64,000 nucleotides of DNA from Sporolactobacillus laevolacticus DSM 442 (GCF_000497245.1 NZ_AWTC01000014.1:1-64000); one strand, 5' to 3'. Shown: positions 32,327 through 42,356, counted from the stretch's first letter. The notes: generated from the sequence alone by a model not told the origin. Program-made: numbers and translations.

Positions 32327-32883
32327 TTATAATTGGAATGTCTCTTTTATTTTTTGTGCAACTTGTTTCGCACTAACATGGGTATTGTCGATCCTTAGAT
32401 AATGAGGTTCGGTAATTTCACCATCGATTGAATTTAATCGATCATTCTCCATTGTCTCCAGCAAGTTTAGTTCGGAGTATTCAATATTACGTTTAGTAGG
32501 TTTTTCCTTTAAACGGTTTGGCGTTCTATTACGTTTCAGTCGTTCATCTACATTCGCTTCCAATTCAACGAAAAAAATCTCTCCTCCCGCTGAACGGAAA
32601 ATCTGGCAAACTTTTTCGACAAACGCACGATCCTCAGGACGATTAAATGCCCAAACGGTCGTGAAAATAATCCCGTCCAGATCACTTTTCGCGACGACTT
32701 AAAAACTTCTTCCCGAAACAAATGACATAAACGCCACATTTCCGGACTAAATCCAAATAAAGGAACAAGTAATTCAATGGTCATATGATTATGGAATAGC
32801 TTTAGATCTGTTATTTTTGCTAGTTCCTGACCAACCGTCATTTTACCAACAGCTTGCGGTCCAAATAACAGTACAAATTTCAT
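32327..32883 (-). pseudogene. P-loop kinase-like ATPase with one-base frameshift
   Basis: The first part encodes MKFVLLFGPQAVGKMTVGQELA, a Walker A (GPQAVGKMT), up to FREEVFK. About 185 bases into the gene, near 32695-32702, the frame shifts by one base; in the next frame the sequence continues VAKSDLDGIIFTTVWAFNRPEDRAF, then GGEIFFVELEANVDERLKRN and the C-terminal part to 32327. Together they make a 185-residue adenylate/shikimate-kinase-like protein of unknown substrate. One base is missing after AAG. The start codon overlaps the MFS stop by 4 bp, so the pair was cotranscribed. A sequencing error is possible. Confidence 0.82.
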
Positions 32884-34151
32884 GACTCTGCCTCCAGACG
32901 ATCAATAGGTTTCTGGATTCCCCTAATTGAGCGATAAAAACAATAGATACCTGATATACCCAAGATGAGATACAGTGCTGCCATACCGAAAGACGGAAGA
33001 AATGCGCCGATGATGACGCCGAGAGAACCCATGATCTTAGCACCTTGAAACACCAATCCATAAACAGCCATATATGAGCCGCGGACACTCTCTTGAGCCA
33101 TAGAGGCCATCATTGTTTGGCAGATTGGCACATACATCAATTCACCTAGTGATGACACAATGATCATGAAAAACAACAAATACCATAAATTACTGAACCC
33201 TAATGTCACATAACCGGAAATATAGAGAATGAGACCGATAAACAAAACATGGTTTGGCTGATAGCGTTTCATCCATTGATTTACCAACAATGTAAAAAAG
33301 ACAATAAGCACTGTGTTTTCTACACGTAACCAGCTGAGCAGCTTAAGTCCATCTACAGAATAGCCTAAAATCAGCGAATGAAAGTCGCGGGCAAGCCGGA
33401 TAGCGATATAATTGTTCATTTGAAATTCCAATGAGACAATCAGCAAATGTGCCAGGCAAAAGATAAGGAAACGATGGTCAGTGATGACGATTTGATAACT
33501 TTTGCCCATGTCCCGAATGAGCTGCAATGCAGTTGTTGTTTTCGTCCGACTTGTTTGCTCGTGCCGGCTTTCTTTCATGAAAAAGGCAAGCAACATAAAG
33601 ATAAATACGGAGGTCAAAGCAAGAATGACAAACAGTGCGAAACGATGACTGTTAAAGTAAAGACCCCCAATGATGCTTCCTGCCGCGATCGATAAATTAA
33701 CCGACCAGTAATTAACGCTGTACATAAATTGCCGGTTTTCTTTTGTGCTCACATCAATCAGCATGGCTTCAGCAGCAGGGTTCATTAATCCGCTGCTGAT
33801 ACTTTGCATAACCATCATGGCAAAAGTCGTAACAGAAGAGATGAACCACGGCGAATTAGCTGTTGCCATTATCGAAAAGGCAATAATTTGGATGTCCTGA
33901 GCGAGAATCATGACTCTTTTTCGGCCAAAGCGGTCAGAGACATAGCCTCCAAAAAAACTCGTTATCAATGAGACGATAACATTGATTAAAAGTAGAAAAC
34001 CTGCTGTTGCCGTCCCGAACTCCTTCGCAAAATAGATCGCCATGAATGGAAAAACCATGTTTCCCACAAATCGTGAAATGAAGGATGTCAGAAGGCGGAT
34101 TTTTATGTTAGGGTGCAGTGCCATAAACGTATTCATAGGTTTGCTCTCCAA
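32880..34151 (-). CDS. MFS transporter
   Basis: A 423-residue major facilitator protein with 12 helices. The loop 2-3 motif GGYVSDRFGRKRVMILAQ is well conserved. It resembles the MdtH/YttB-like exporters. An amphipathic insert near 190-205 (HEQTSRTKTT) forms the central loop. It is divergent from an SgrR-like regulator, which frequently controls an adjacent MFS exporter. Substrate is unknown. The frameshifted P-loop gene overlaps its 3' end. Confidence 0.88.
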   Translation of the reverse strand: MESKPMNTFMALHPNIKIRLLTSFISRFVGNMVFPFMAIYFAKEFGTATAGFLLLINVIVSLITSFFGGYVSDRFGRKRVMILAQDIQIIAFSIMATANSPWFISSVTTFAMMVMQSISSGLMNPAAEAMLIDVSTKENRQFMYSVNYWSVNLSIAAGSIIGGLYFNSHRFALFVILALTSVFIFMLLAFFMKESRHEQTSRTKTTTALQLIRDMGKSYQIVITDHRFLIFCLAHLLIVSLEFQMNNYIAIRLARDFHSLILGYSVDGLKLLSWLRVENTVLIVFFTLLVNQWMKRYQPNHVLFIGLILYISGYVTLGFSNLWYLLFFMIIVSSLGELMYVPICQTMMASMAQESVRGSYMAVYGLVFQGAKIMGSLGVIIGAFLPSFGMAALYLILGISGIYCFYRSIRGIQKPIDRLEAES

Positions 34152-34299
34152 TCTAAACTAAAAAGCTGTAAACCTATTTTTCTATAAAATAAATGATGAA
34201 AAAAGTGTAGAATGAAATTAATAATTTCCCCTTTTATCAAACAGAGCAAAGTACAATAAAAAGAAAACAGTAATAAACAACCGGTGAGAAGGTGACAAG

Positions 34300-36081
34300 A
34301 TGAATGCACTCGATTATTACACCGAATTGTATCTTGCGGTGGTTCGCGGGCAACAGCAGCGCATTGAAACCAGTATAAAGGAGTGCGCAACAATTTTTTA
34401 TTGCTCGGAACGCAATGCCAAATTGATCATTCATAAAATGGAAGACTTGCATTGGATTCGTTGGATTAGCGGCCTTGGACGCGGAAATAAATCACATATT
34501 GTTTTTCTTAAGACGCTTGACGCGTTAGTTGATAGACAAGTAAGCACATTCATAAGTGCAGGCCAATTAGATAAGGCGCTCAATTATATTCAGTCACATG
34601 CGTTGCCTGAAGGACTGAGTAAACAGTGTTATGAGCGTATTAAACAAGAGTTTGGCTACAAAGTTGAAACGGAAAATCAGCTTGAATTGGATATTTTGCG
34701 CATTCCAATGAGGCGGACATTGGCAACCCTTGATCCTGCCTATGCAGCCATCACAAGTGAATCTCATATCTCGCGGCAACTTTTTGATTGCCTAGTCAAC
34801 TATAATGTTTCTACGAATAAGTTTGTGCCTCACATCGCGCATTCTTGGGAGGTTACTCTAGATAAAAAAGTGTGGACGTTCTACTTGAGGCGCGGCATCC
34901 TGTTCCATCACGGAAAAGAACTGACTGCACAAGATGTACTATTTTCTTTTGAACGGATTTGTGATGATGAAAATCAAATTCCTTGCCGTTGGTATTTTCG
35001 TGCACTGCAGAAAATTAATGTTGTTCATCCCTATGTCATTACGTTTACTTTTTCAGAGCCGACACCATTGCTTCTCTACTTGAGTTCTTTGAATCTGGCA
35101 ATACTCGCTTCCGATATTGGGTTCAATCCTAAGCGGATTATTGGAACAGGCGCTTTTAGAATTGTAAAATACAATAGACAGCAATTGGTGCTTGAGCGAT
35201 TCGCCGATTATTTTCGTGAGCGGGCGCTTCTTAACCGTATTGAACTTTATTACGCCCCAAACCTTATCAGTGGGCAGAAAGTATACGATGTGTCCAACAC
35301 TCAGCCTTGCGCAGCGAAGAATGAACAGATGTATGAAGAAAACGGCAGCGGTTATATCATGTTTAATTTTAGAAAGCAAGGGCCGCAGCATGATCCTTGG
35401 TTGAGAAAAGCGATCAGTATGCTGATTGATCGAAATGCCATGATTCAAAAGCTAGGGGGAAACCGTTATCAGCCTTCTAACAGTTTCCTCCCATCAGAAT
35501 CAAGAAAAAATCCGCCTGTCATGGAGCAAGAACAGCAAATCTTTCAGACACTAAAGAAGAGCAGCTATCATGGTGAAACGTTAAAATTTTATCATTTTAA
35601 CCATGATACGGTCCTTCATGATGCATTGTGGATCAAGAATCGTGCGGAACGAATCGGAATTACTTTTGAACTTCTCCCTTTATCTTTGGAGAGATTTTAC
35701 GACGCAAACCTTGTTCATGATGCGGATCTGGTTCTCGGCGGAGAAGTGCTTGAAGAGAATATTGAACTTGGAATCAATCATTTGTTTCGTGATCAGAGTA
35801 GTCTTGTGCGGCGGATGTTAGATACTGAGCAAACGAAAAAAATTGATCAATTCATGGATAATTTTATTCAGAAAGATTGTCTGGAAGAAAGAATGTCCGT
35901 TTTCAGAGAAGTAGAGAACTATTTACGAGAAGAAAAGATATTAATTTATTTGTACCATAGTAAACGAGAGATTACGTTTCATGCCGCTTTGGCGGGAATA
36001 AAATTGAACGCGTTTGGCTGGGCAGACTTCAGCAAGCTTTGGATCAAGCCAAACTTGTCTAAAGAGAAGAAACAAAGTTGA
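34300..36081 (+). CDS. SgrR-like regulator with solute-binding domain
   Basis: A 593-residue protein with an N-terminal winged helix domain (YYTELYLAVVRGQQ, then CATIFYCSERNAKLIIHKMEDLHWI) and a family 5 solute-binding domain from about residue 125 (TLATLDPAYAAITSESHISRQLFDCLV, FYLRRGILFHHGKELTAQDVLFSFERI). This is the SgrR architecture, where the binding domain senses a small molecule in the cytoplasm. There is no signal peptide. It is divergent from an MFS gene and probably controls it; exoA follows 10 bp after its stop. The ligand is unknown. Confidence 0.88.
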   Translation: MNALDYYTELYLAVVRGQQQRIETSIKECATIFYCSERNAKLIIHKMEDLHWIRWISGLGRGNKSHIVFLKTLDALVDRQVSTFISAGQLDKALNYIQSHALPEGLSKQCYERIKQEFGYKVETENQLELDILRIPMRRTLATLDPAYAAITSESHISRQLFDCLVNYNVSTNKFVPHIAHSWEVTLDKKVWTFYLRRGILFHHGKELTAQDVLFSFERICDDENQIPCRWYFRALQKINVVHPYVITFTFSEPTPLLLYLSSLNLAILASDIGFNPKRIIGTGAFRIVKYNRQQLVLERFADYFRERALLNRIELYYAPNLISGQKVYDVSNTQPCAAKNEQMYEENGSGYIMFNFRKQGPQHDPWLRKAISMLIDRNAMIQKLGGNRYQPSNSFLPSESRKNPPVMEQEQQIFQTLKKSSYHGETLKFYHFNHDTVLHDALWIKNRAERIGITFELLPLSLERFYDANLVHDADLVLGGEVLEENIELGINHLFRDQSSLVRRMLDTEQTKKIDQFMDNFIQKDCLEERMSVFREVENYLREEKILIYLYHSKREITFHAALAGIKLNAFGWADFSKLWIKPNLSKEKKQS

Positions 36082-36091
36082 GGAGAATAAA

Positions 36092-36850
36092 ATGAAACTG
36101 ATTTCGTGGAATGTGAATGGATTTCGCGCGTTACAGCGAAAAATGGATGTCTATCAATGGCTTAAAGAAACAGAGGCTGATGTCTTATGTATACAGGAGA
36201 CAAAAATGCATCGGGATCAAGTGGAGTTTGATACCCCGGGTTATTTTCAGTATTGGAATGACGCAGTCCGAAAAGGCTATTCAGGAACAGCTATATTCAC
36301 AAAAAAAGAACCGCTGAATGTCATATATGGTATGGGGATTGACGTACATGATCAGGAAGGCCGCCTTATTACGCTTGAATACGAAAACTACTATTTGCTG
36401 ACAGTCTATACACCCAATGCGAAGCGAGATTTAACACGTCTGAATTATCGGCTCGAATGGGGTGCAGCTTTTACCGAGTACATAAAAAGACTTGATCAAC
36501 ATAAGCCGGTCATCTTTTGTGGTGACTTGAACGTCGCACATCAGGAAATTGATCTCACGTATCCCAAGAGCAACGCTAAAAATTCCGGATTTACCGAAGA
36601 AGAACGGACTGATTTTTCACGCCTGCTCAATGAAGGTTTCATTGATAGTTACCGCACGCTTTATCCGAATCAAAAAGGTGCGTACTCCTGGTGGTCTTTT
36701 CAATTTAGCGCAAGGCAAAGGAATGTTGGCTGGCGGATTGACTATTTTGTTACATCTCAACGTTTAAAAGATCAAATTACCGATGCAAAAATCCTCAGAG
36801 AGGTTGCCGGATCGGACCATTGCCCGGTCGAACTTGATCTGGCTGAATAA
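36092..36850 (+). CDS. exoA: Exodeoxyribonuclease III / AP endonuclease
   Basis: Base-excision repair AP endonuclease and 3'-5' exonuclease. From the ATG after TGAGGAG it has 252 residues, the same as B. subtilis ExoA. Metal and catalytic motifs are all present: SWNVNGFRA with Asn7, IQETKMH with Glu near 34, FCGDLNVAH (Asp, Asn), and the C-terminal GSDHCPVELDL. It lies directly behind the SgrR-like gene; the ribosome binding site overlaps that gene's stop codon. Confidence 0.95.
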   Translation: MKLISWNVNGFRALQRKMDVYQWLKETEADVLCIQETKMHRDQVEFDTPGYFQYWNDAVRKGYSGTAIFTKKEPLNVIYGMGIDVHDQEGRLITLEYENYYLLTVYTPNAKRDLTRLNYRLEWGAAFTEYIKRLDQHKPVIFCGDLNVAHQEIDLTYPKSNAKNSGFTEEERTDFSRLLNEGFIDSYRTLYPNQKGAYSWWSFQFSARQRNVGWRIDYFVTSQRLKDQITDAKILREVAGSDHCPVELDLAE

Positions 36851-36954
36851 AATGACTTATCAATAGGACGACATGCATAAGGTTAGAATAGAGTCTGCAT
36901 ATCGTTCGACCATTAATTTCAATGAAAGATGCAAAAAATGGAAGGATGTTGTAC

Positions 36955-38082
36955 ATGGATGGCTATGATGCCCTATTTCAGCCAATTGAATTGCCTAATG
37001 GTGTCCGACTTTCCAATAGGCTTGCAATTGCGCCAATGACCACATGGTCGGGAAATGTGAATGGAACGGTTTCTGATCAGGAAATTGCCTACTATGCAAG
37101 GCGCGCTGCATTGGCCTCATTATTTATTTCTGCTTGTATTGCTGTTTCTCCGACTGGTGTTGCATTTGACCGGCAATTTATCGCATTTGATGATGCAGTT
37201 CTGCCGCGTCTCAAAAAAATGGCTGAAGCAATGAAATCGGCCGGTGCAAAAGCCATTCTCCAAATTCACCATGGCGGAAGTGAGGCAAAAAAAGAGTATG
37301 TGCTGTTTCAACAAACGTTAAGTGCGAGCCCTGTACCTTCGTATTCTAACCCGGATGAAATTCCGGAAGCGATGACGGAGGAACAGATTGAAACCGTCAT
37401 TAAAGAATATGGATTAGCCGTGAAGCAGGCAATTCGCGCTGGTTTTGATGGTGTTGAAATACATGGAGCTAATCATTATCTGATTCAGCAATTTGTTTCG
37501 GCACATTTTAACCAAAGAACAGATGCATGGGGCGGCAATTTAGAGAAACGGCTGCGTTTCCCATTTGCCGTTTTGAATGAAGTAGTCGAAACCGCAAAAA
37601 AATATGCGAATGATTCCTTTATTATTGGCTATCGTTTCTCACCAGAGGAGATAAACCGTGATTATGGCTATAATTTACAAGATACGTTCCAGCTCGTTGA
37701 TGGACTGATTAAACGTGGTGTTCATTATCTGCATGTATCGCAAAATGATATCACCGCAGTACCGAATGAACGTGATCAGAGTAATTCTACTATTGTTCAT
37801 AAGGTATCGGAGCATGTCGGCGGCAGAGTCCCGCTGATTGCGGTAGGAGGCATTCATTTGCCCAATCAGGCAGTTGCCGGTTTGCATGACGGGGCGGATC
37901 TAATCGCGCTAGGACGTGAAGCAATTATTGATCCGGATTGGACGGAAAAAGTGAAAAAGGGGCAAATTGACCAAATCAGTGTTGCGCTGGATTTGAATCA
38001 GAAGCAAACGCTTGTTATTCCGGATCGACTATGGTCAGTGATTACGAATAGAATCGGATGGTTTCCACTTAAAAAGGCATAA
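36955..38082 (+). CDS. NADH:flavin oxidoreductase (old yellow enzyme family)
   Basis: A 375-residue FMN barrel of the old yellow enzyme family, similar in layout to B. subtilis YqiG. LFQPIELPNGVRLSNRLAIAPMTTW is the N-terminal FMN-binding segment, HHGG lies near 107 (QIHHGGSEAKK), IHGANHYLIQQFVSAHFNQRTDAWGG is the catalytic/FMN segment, and GGIHLPNQA near the phosphate site. Members reduce enone-type electrophiles. The start is ATG with GGAAGG upstream; a longer in-frame start lacks one. Substrate is unknown. Confidence 0.9.
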   Translation: MDGYDALFQPIELPNGVRLSNRLAIAPMTTWSGNVNGTVSDQEIAYYARRAALASLFISACIAVSPTGVAFDRQFIAFDDAVLPRLKKMAEAMKSAGAKAILQIHHGGSEAKKEYVLFQQTLSASPVPSYSNPDEIPEAMTEEQIETVIKEYGLAVKQAIRAGFDGVEIHGANHYLIQQFVSAHFNQRTDAWGGNLEKRLRFPFAVLNEVVETAKKYANDSFIIGYRFSPEEINRDYGYNLQDTFQLVDGLIKRGVHYLHVSQNDITAVPNERDQSNSTIVHKVSEHVGGRVPLIAVGGIHLPNQAVAGLHDGADLIALGREAIIDPDWTEKVKKGQIDQISVALDLNQKQTLVIPDRLWSVITNRIGWFPLKKA

Positions 38083-38099
38083 ATAGATATCAACAAGCA

Positions 38100-38138
38100 A
38101 AAAAGCTGGAGCGTGTTTATTCTTCGCCCCAGCTTTTT
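38100..38138. terminator. Bidirectional terminator
   Basis: AAAAAGCTGG (38100-38109) pairs with CCAGCTTTTT (38129-38138), between the old yellow enzyme gene and the convergent Fe-ADH gene. Confidence 0.87.
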
Positions 38139-38145
38139 AAGTTTA

Positions 38146-39261
38146 TTATTTTACTGAATTCTGCCTAGCCCATTCTTCGAGTCCAATTATAGCGTCATAA
38201 ACGGTATCTACCGTGCATTTCATCGGATGCATGTGGATGAGTGATGTTGGCTTCAACGCGGACACAGCAATTTCCCTGATCTCAGTATTTGATAGTCCGG
38301 ACAATGAGAGATCTGATAGAGAAAGAGGAAGATTCAAAGCGCGATAGAATGGAAGCAGCCGGTTCATTTCCTCATATTTTTTCTCTATCATAAGTTCGAC
38401 CAAGATGCCGTAGGATACTTTGATGCCATGCAGTAAATGATGCGTTTCCGGTCTGATTGTCAAAGCATCGTGGACGGCATGTGCGGCAGTAGCACGTGCA
38501 TATTCATCGCCAAAGCCCCCGACGAGACCGCTAGCCATGATATTCGTTTCCATCACTTGAACCCAATCCTCGGAAAGCTTTCCCTGTTTCATATCTTGGA
38601 TCGCCTTTTCTGCATGAGCTAACGGGATTTCAAGACATTGCCGAGCAGCTTCGCGAGAAAAGAAAAGTGCTATGCTCTTTCGGTCGGCTTGCTGCAGGAG
38701 CAAGTCGGATTCATACCATTTCGCTATCGTGTCTGCAACTCCGGCAACAAAATAGTCGACAGGCGAGTCAAGAATGACACGCGGTTCAACAAGCACCAGA
38801 CTTGTTTGTTGAGGGTAGATTTCATGCCCGATACATTCGCCGTTATCCTTATAAAGAACAGATAGGCAGGACCAAGCCGCACAATTGCTCGCCATTGTCG
38901 GGAGCAGGATCACAGGAACTGCGCCGGCTTTATACCCTGCAGCTTTTGCGGTATCCAAGACTTTCCCGCCACCGAGACCGATGATTGCATCAAGCTGCTT
39001 GTTCTTTAAGATATCAATCATACGCTCGATTTCGTTATTTGAACATTCTCCATTAAAGAGAACATCGACGACCTCAATTCCTTCCTCAGATAGATCCGGT
39101 AAAAATGGAACAGCTTTCGTCATCGATTTTGTACCGTGCAGGAAAAGTACACGTTTGATAAAACGATCTTTAAGCGCAGAAGCCAAACGATTATAAGCGC
39201 AGACCTCTGAAACATATTCCTGCGGGGCGATACGTGAAACTAATTGCAATGTCATTTGCAT
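38146..39261 (-). CDS. Iron-containing alcohol dehydrogenase family (GldA/HcxA-like)
   Basis: A 371-residue group III metal-dependent dehydrogenase. The nucleotide-binding GLGGGKVLDTAKAAGY motif (about 95-110) and PTMASNCAAWSCLSV follow the glycerol dehydrogenase pattern. Metal ligands can be placed in GVADTIAKWYE (Asp), AHAVHDAL and LLHGIKVSYG (His). It resembles YbdH/HcxA-type enzymes that reduce 2-oxo acids as much as glycerol dehydrogenase, so a role in hydroxyacid metabolism is possible. It lies divergent from a D-2-hydroxyacid dehydrogenase gene, 297 bp apart. Confidence 0.85.
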   Translation of the reverse strand: MQMTLQLVSRIAPQEYVSEVCAYNRLASALKDRFIKRVLFLHGTKSMTKAVPFLPDLSEEGIEVVDVLFNGECSNNEIERMIDILKNKQLDAIIGLGGGKVLDTAKAAGYKAGAVPVILLPTMASNCAAWSCLSVLYKDNGECIGHEIYPQQTSLVLVEPRVILDSPVDYFVAGVADTIAKWYESDLLLQQADRKSIALFFSREAARQCLEIPLAHAEKAIQDMKQGKLSEDWVQVMETNIMASGLVGGFGDEYARATAAHAVHDALTIRPETHHLLHGIKVSYGILVELMIEKKYEEMNRLLPFYRALNLPLSLSDLSLSGLSNTEIREIAVSALKPTSLIHMHPMKCTVDTVYDAIIGLEEWARQNSVK

Positions 39262-39558
39262 TCTCTCCTTAGACGCGCCTATTCGATTGATTCATCCGAA
39301 CGATGAATCACAAGAGTGTGAACTATATAGTAGTCGTAATTGGTTCAACCTGTCAATCAGAAAAGGACTAATTTTTTTGCGTTTCTCATGCAAATATAGC
39401 ATGGTTTTGATTCAAGTCATAATAAAGCCTTTCATTAGATTCAAGCTTCATTTTTAATTATACTGAAGATTAGATTTGTTAACTTGGCACGTCTTTTTTA
39501 CCAGTGAGGTTTTAAATCTATCAGTGCATCTTGCTGAATGAAGGATCGGTGAACATTA

Positions 39559-40521
39559 ATGGAGAAAGTTGTTTTTGGATTTGAAGAAGAATTTCGCCTT
39601 CCAAAAGCGGAATTAAAGCAACTGGCGGAAAAATATCAAGAAAAATTTACGTTCATTGAGGTAAATAATGATCATGTGCCTGAAGGGGTATCTTTGGAAG
39701 ATGCGGTTGCGTATATAGGCGCACCGTCGAGCGAACTACTTAAAAAAATGCCGTATTTGCGCTGGCTGCAGCTGCCAAGCGCGGGTGCCAATCATTTTGT
39801 AAAACATCCTGATCTTTCTAAGAAGGTGATTCTTACAAATTCCAGTGGCGTCTTTGGTGTTTTAGGCGCGGAGCATACTCTGGCAATAATCCTTGCACTC
39901 ACTCGAGAAATACCTTTGCATGTGAAGCAGACCAACTCTCATGTATGGAAGTTAAGCAGTCATTGTCTGCAGCTGGATGGGGCAACAGCGGGCATTGTTG
40001 GTTATGGAGATATTGGATCGGAAATTGCGCATCGATTAAAAGCGTTTGGCACTCGGATTCTTGCGGTAAAACGTACGGCGGATAAAGTGCCAGAGGATGC
40101 CGATGCAGTCTTTGACATGAGGGGATTGGATGAAGTGCTCAGCTGCTCTGACTTTGTGATTAATGTACTTCCATTTACAAATGAAACCGATCATTTGTTT
40201 AATGAGGATCGTTTCAGAGTAATGAAACCAGGGACGATTTTTATTAACGTTGGTCGTGGCGGAACTGTTGATGAGAAATCCTTAATTGAAGCATTGAAGT
40301 CAGGGAGACTAGGTGGTGCAGGCCTTGATGTCACTGCTGAAGAACCGCTGCCTAAGACAAGTGATTTGTGGGATATTCCCAATGTGCTAATCACCTCGCA
40401 TTCACTTGGTGTTGGTCCAGGTAAAGATGGAAAGAGAAACGCTTTGATCAAAAGAAATCTGGAAAATTTCAGTTTAGGCAAGACACTTGAAAACATTGTT
40501 GATCGCAAACTAGGTTATTGA
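39559..40521 (+). CDS. D-2-hydroxyacid dehydrogenase family protein
   Basis: A 320-residue NAD(P)-dependent dehydrogenase. The Rossmann motif is GIVGYGDIGSEIA (about 145-157), the catalytic Arg lies in INVGRGGTVDE, Glu in TAEEPLP and His in ITSHSLG. The N-terminal lid is diverged from D-lactate dehydrogenase of lactobacilli, and resembles YoaD/GhrB-like proteins, so it should not be called ldhD without tests. The start ATG has a GGATCGGTGA upstream, a moderate binding site. Confidence 0.87.
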   Translation: MEKVVFGFEEEFRLPKAELKQLAEKYQEKFTFIEVNNDHVPEGVSLEDAVAYIGAPSSELLKKMPYLRWLQLPSAGANHFVKHPDLSKKVILTNSSGVFGVLGAEHTLAIILALTREIPLHVKQTNSHVWKLSSHCLQLDGATAGIVGYGDIGSEIAHRLKAFGTRILAVKRTADKVPEDADAVFDMRGLDEVLSCSDFVINVLPFTNETDHLFNEDRFRVMKPGTIFINVGRGGTVDEKSLIEALKSGRLGGAGLDVTAEEPLPKTSDLWDIPNVLITSHSLGVGPGKDGKRNALIKRNLENFSLGKTLENIVDRKLGY

Positions 40522-40852
40522 TTAGGTGGATCCCAAAAATTACGACACATAACTGAAGCGCTTATTCTCGCGTCTCCGTTCATTCGGGGATTTTTTTTCG
40601 GCCTTTATTCAGAAAGCCTGTAAAAAACTCAACATTTAATTTGCTTCTCTATTGATTGGATCGCCCGCGGCCGCACCCTTTTATGCGAATGCATGGAGCT
40701 AATATCAACAGGCAAGTTTAACAAAGTTATTCAGAAAGAAAAAAGGAACTATTGAACTATAAAACTATTGGACATTTCAACCGAAACATATTTGTAATCA
40801 AAATTTGTCAAAAAAACGCGTAAGTTGTTGCTATAATAAGAATAGAGCAGAA
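40522..40852. other. Intergenic region, no gene seen
   Basis: AT-rich apart from a CGCCCGCGGCCGC stretch at about 40662-40674. A CGGGGA followed by eight T residues (40576-40590) may be a weak terminator for the preceding gene. TATAAT at 40832-40837 is the best -10; TTGTCA at 40805-40810 is 21 bp upstream, longer than optimal. Confidence 0.35.
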
Positions 40853-40957
40853 ATGAAAGAGTTTATGAGTTACATAGAAAAATTGGAACAACATCTGTCT
40901 ATGATGTGCAAACAGTATGCAAGAGTTCGACAAAGCAAGGTAGGGAGTCTGGTATAA
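40853..40957 (+). CDS. Possible 34-residue upstream peptide, weak call
   Basis: A 34-codon frame starting MKEFMSYIEKLEQHL ends in TAA immediately before the ATG of the M23 hydrolase (TAA|ATG), so it could be a translationally coupled leader. Its composition is that of a charged amphipathic helix. The upstream AGAGCAG is a poor ribosome binding site, and no homologue is recognised. Confidence 0.3.
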   Translation: MKEFMSYIEKLEQHLSMMCKQYARVRQSKVGSLV

Positions 40958-42325
40958 ATGAAAGCAGTAAAAATGAAAGTGGTAGTCGCAGCATGCCTTT
41001 CCTGCTCCTTAATTTTGGGTATTGGCGGTGGAAAGGTTTCGGCGCAGTCGCAGGCCCAACTAAATGAAAAATTAGACACAATTAAGCAACAAAAACAGGA
41101 TAATAACAACGATCTTGCATCTTCTAAAAAGAAGCTCTCGGAGAATCATAATAAACAGGATGACGTGGTTAACAACATAAAAGATACGGAGAAAAGGATT
41201 GCATCAATGAATGGCCGTATTGACCAGACACAAGCCAGAGTCCGTCAAAATCAAACAGATATGGTTATTCTAAAAAAAGAGATAAGCAAGATTGACAGTC
41301 GGATCAAGATTCGCGGCCAACTTCTGAAGGGGCGTCTGCGATCTATATATATGAGTGGCGGCGCAGTCAGTTACTTGGACGTCATTATGGGCTCGAAAAG
41401 CTTCGGTAATTTTCTTGATCGATTGCTTGCACTGAAAATGATTACCGATCAGGATAACAAAATAATTACGGATCAAAAAAAAGATAAAGTCGCACAGGTG
41501 ACAAAACAGAAAAAACTTCAGACTGTTCTGGCTCAAACGACAAACGATTTACATAATTTGCAAACGATGAAGACGAGTCTCGATCAAGAAAATGCGCATA
41601 AACAAGATTTGCTAGACAAGTTAAAGAGCCAAGCATCTGACATTGAAAAGACAGTCATGTCTTCTAACGAGCAATCTGAGATTTTGAATGCTCAAGAATC
41701 GGTAATCAAACAGCAGCTTGCTGATCTGGCAGCTTCACAAGCAAAGGAAAAAGCTCGTGCGGAGGCTGAGGCAAAAGCGAAAGCAGATGCAGAAAAAGCG
41801 GCAGCGGCAAAAACAGCAGCAACAACAAATTCTTCTTCCGGTCAGACTGTCTCTGTGCAGAATAATACTCAAACTTCGGCAGAAACCATTTCATCTGCGG
41901 ATAGTCAACCAACGAATACCCAGGCTTCTTTCATCATGCCAGCCGCCGGATATATTTCATCAGGATTTGGTTATCGTTCATTTGATAACGGGTTTCATCC
42001 TGGTATTGATATTGCCAATAGCACCGGGACGCCGATTCGAGCTGCAGCTGATGGCATTGTTTTCAAAGCTTACCAATCAGCAAGCTACGGCAATTGTGTG
42101 ATGATTTCTCATAGTATTGGTGGAAAAATATATACGACAGTTTATGCACATATGTCCTCGTATTCTGTATCGACCGGTCAGAGTGTTTCCCAAGGACAGG
42201 TGATAGGTTCAATGGGCAGCACTGGTGAATCTACTGGTTCCCATCTTCATTTTGAATTGTATATTGGACCATGGACACCGCCTCCGCATAATGGTGCCGT
42301 CAATCCTTTAGCCTATATAAATTAA
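40958..42325 (+). CDS. Secreted M23 peptidase with coiled-coil domain
   Basis: A 455-residue cell-wall hydrolase. After a signal peptide (to about VSA, residue 29) comes a long coiled coil of the PcsB/EnvC type (about 30-260), an Ala/Lys/Glu-rich linker, a Ser/Thr/Gln-rich spacer (about 285-325) and a C-terminal LytM/M23 domain. Zinc ligands are visible in FHPGIDIAN (His, Asp) and SHLHFEL (His), with VYAHMS between. GYRS and GFGYRSFDNGF precede the ligands as usual. It likely acts at the septum or in growth with FtsEX-type partners, by family analogy. Confidence 0.9.
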   Translation: MKAVKMKVVVAACLSCSLILGIGGGKVSAQSQAQLNEKLDTIKQQKQDNNNDLASSKKKLSENHNKQDDVVNNIKDTEKRIASMNGRIDQTQARVRQNQTDMVILKKEISKIDSRIKIRGQLLKGRLRSIYMSGGAVSYLDVIMGSKSFGNFLDRLLALKMITDQDNKIITDQKKDKVAQVTKQKKLQTVLAQTTNDLHNLQTMKTSLDQENAHKQDLLDKLKSQASDIEKTVMSSNEQSEILNAQESVIKQQLADLAASQAKEKARAEAEAKAKADAEKAAAAKTAATTNSSSGQTVSVQNNTQTSAETISSADSQPTNTQASFIMPAAGYISSGFGYRSFDNGFHPGIDIANSTGTPIRAAADGIVFKAYQSASYGNCVMISHSIGGKIYTTVYAHMSSYSVSTGQSVSQGQVIGSMGSTGESTGSHLHFELYIGPWTPPPHNGAVNPLAYIN

Positions 42326-42356
42326 GTGATTCATAGTCAAGCAAACAGATTTGATT

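Noticed and set aside
40793-40811. TGTAAT ... TGTCAA pair upstream of the M23 hydrolase, as a WalR box
   Set aside because: The two hexamers are separated by 7 bases instead of 5, and the second is off consensus, so control by WalRK cannot be claimed.
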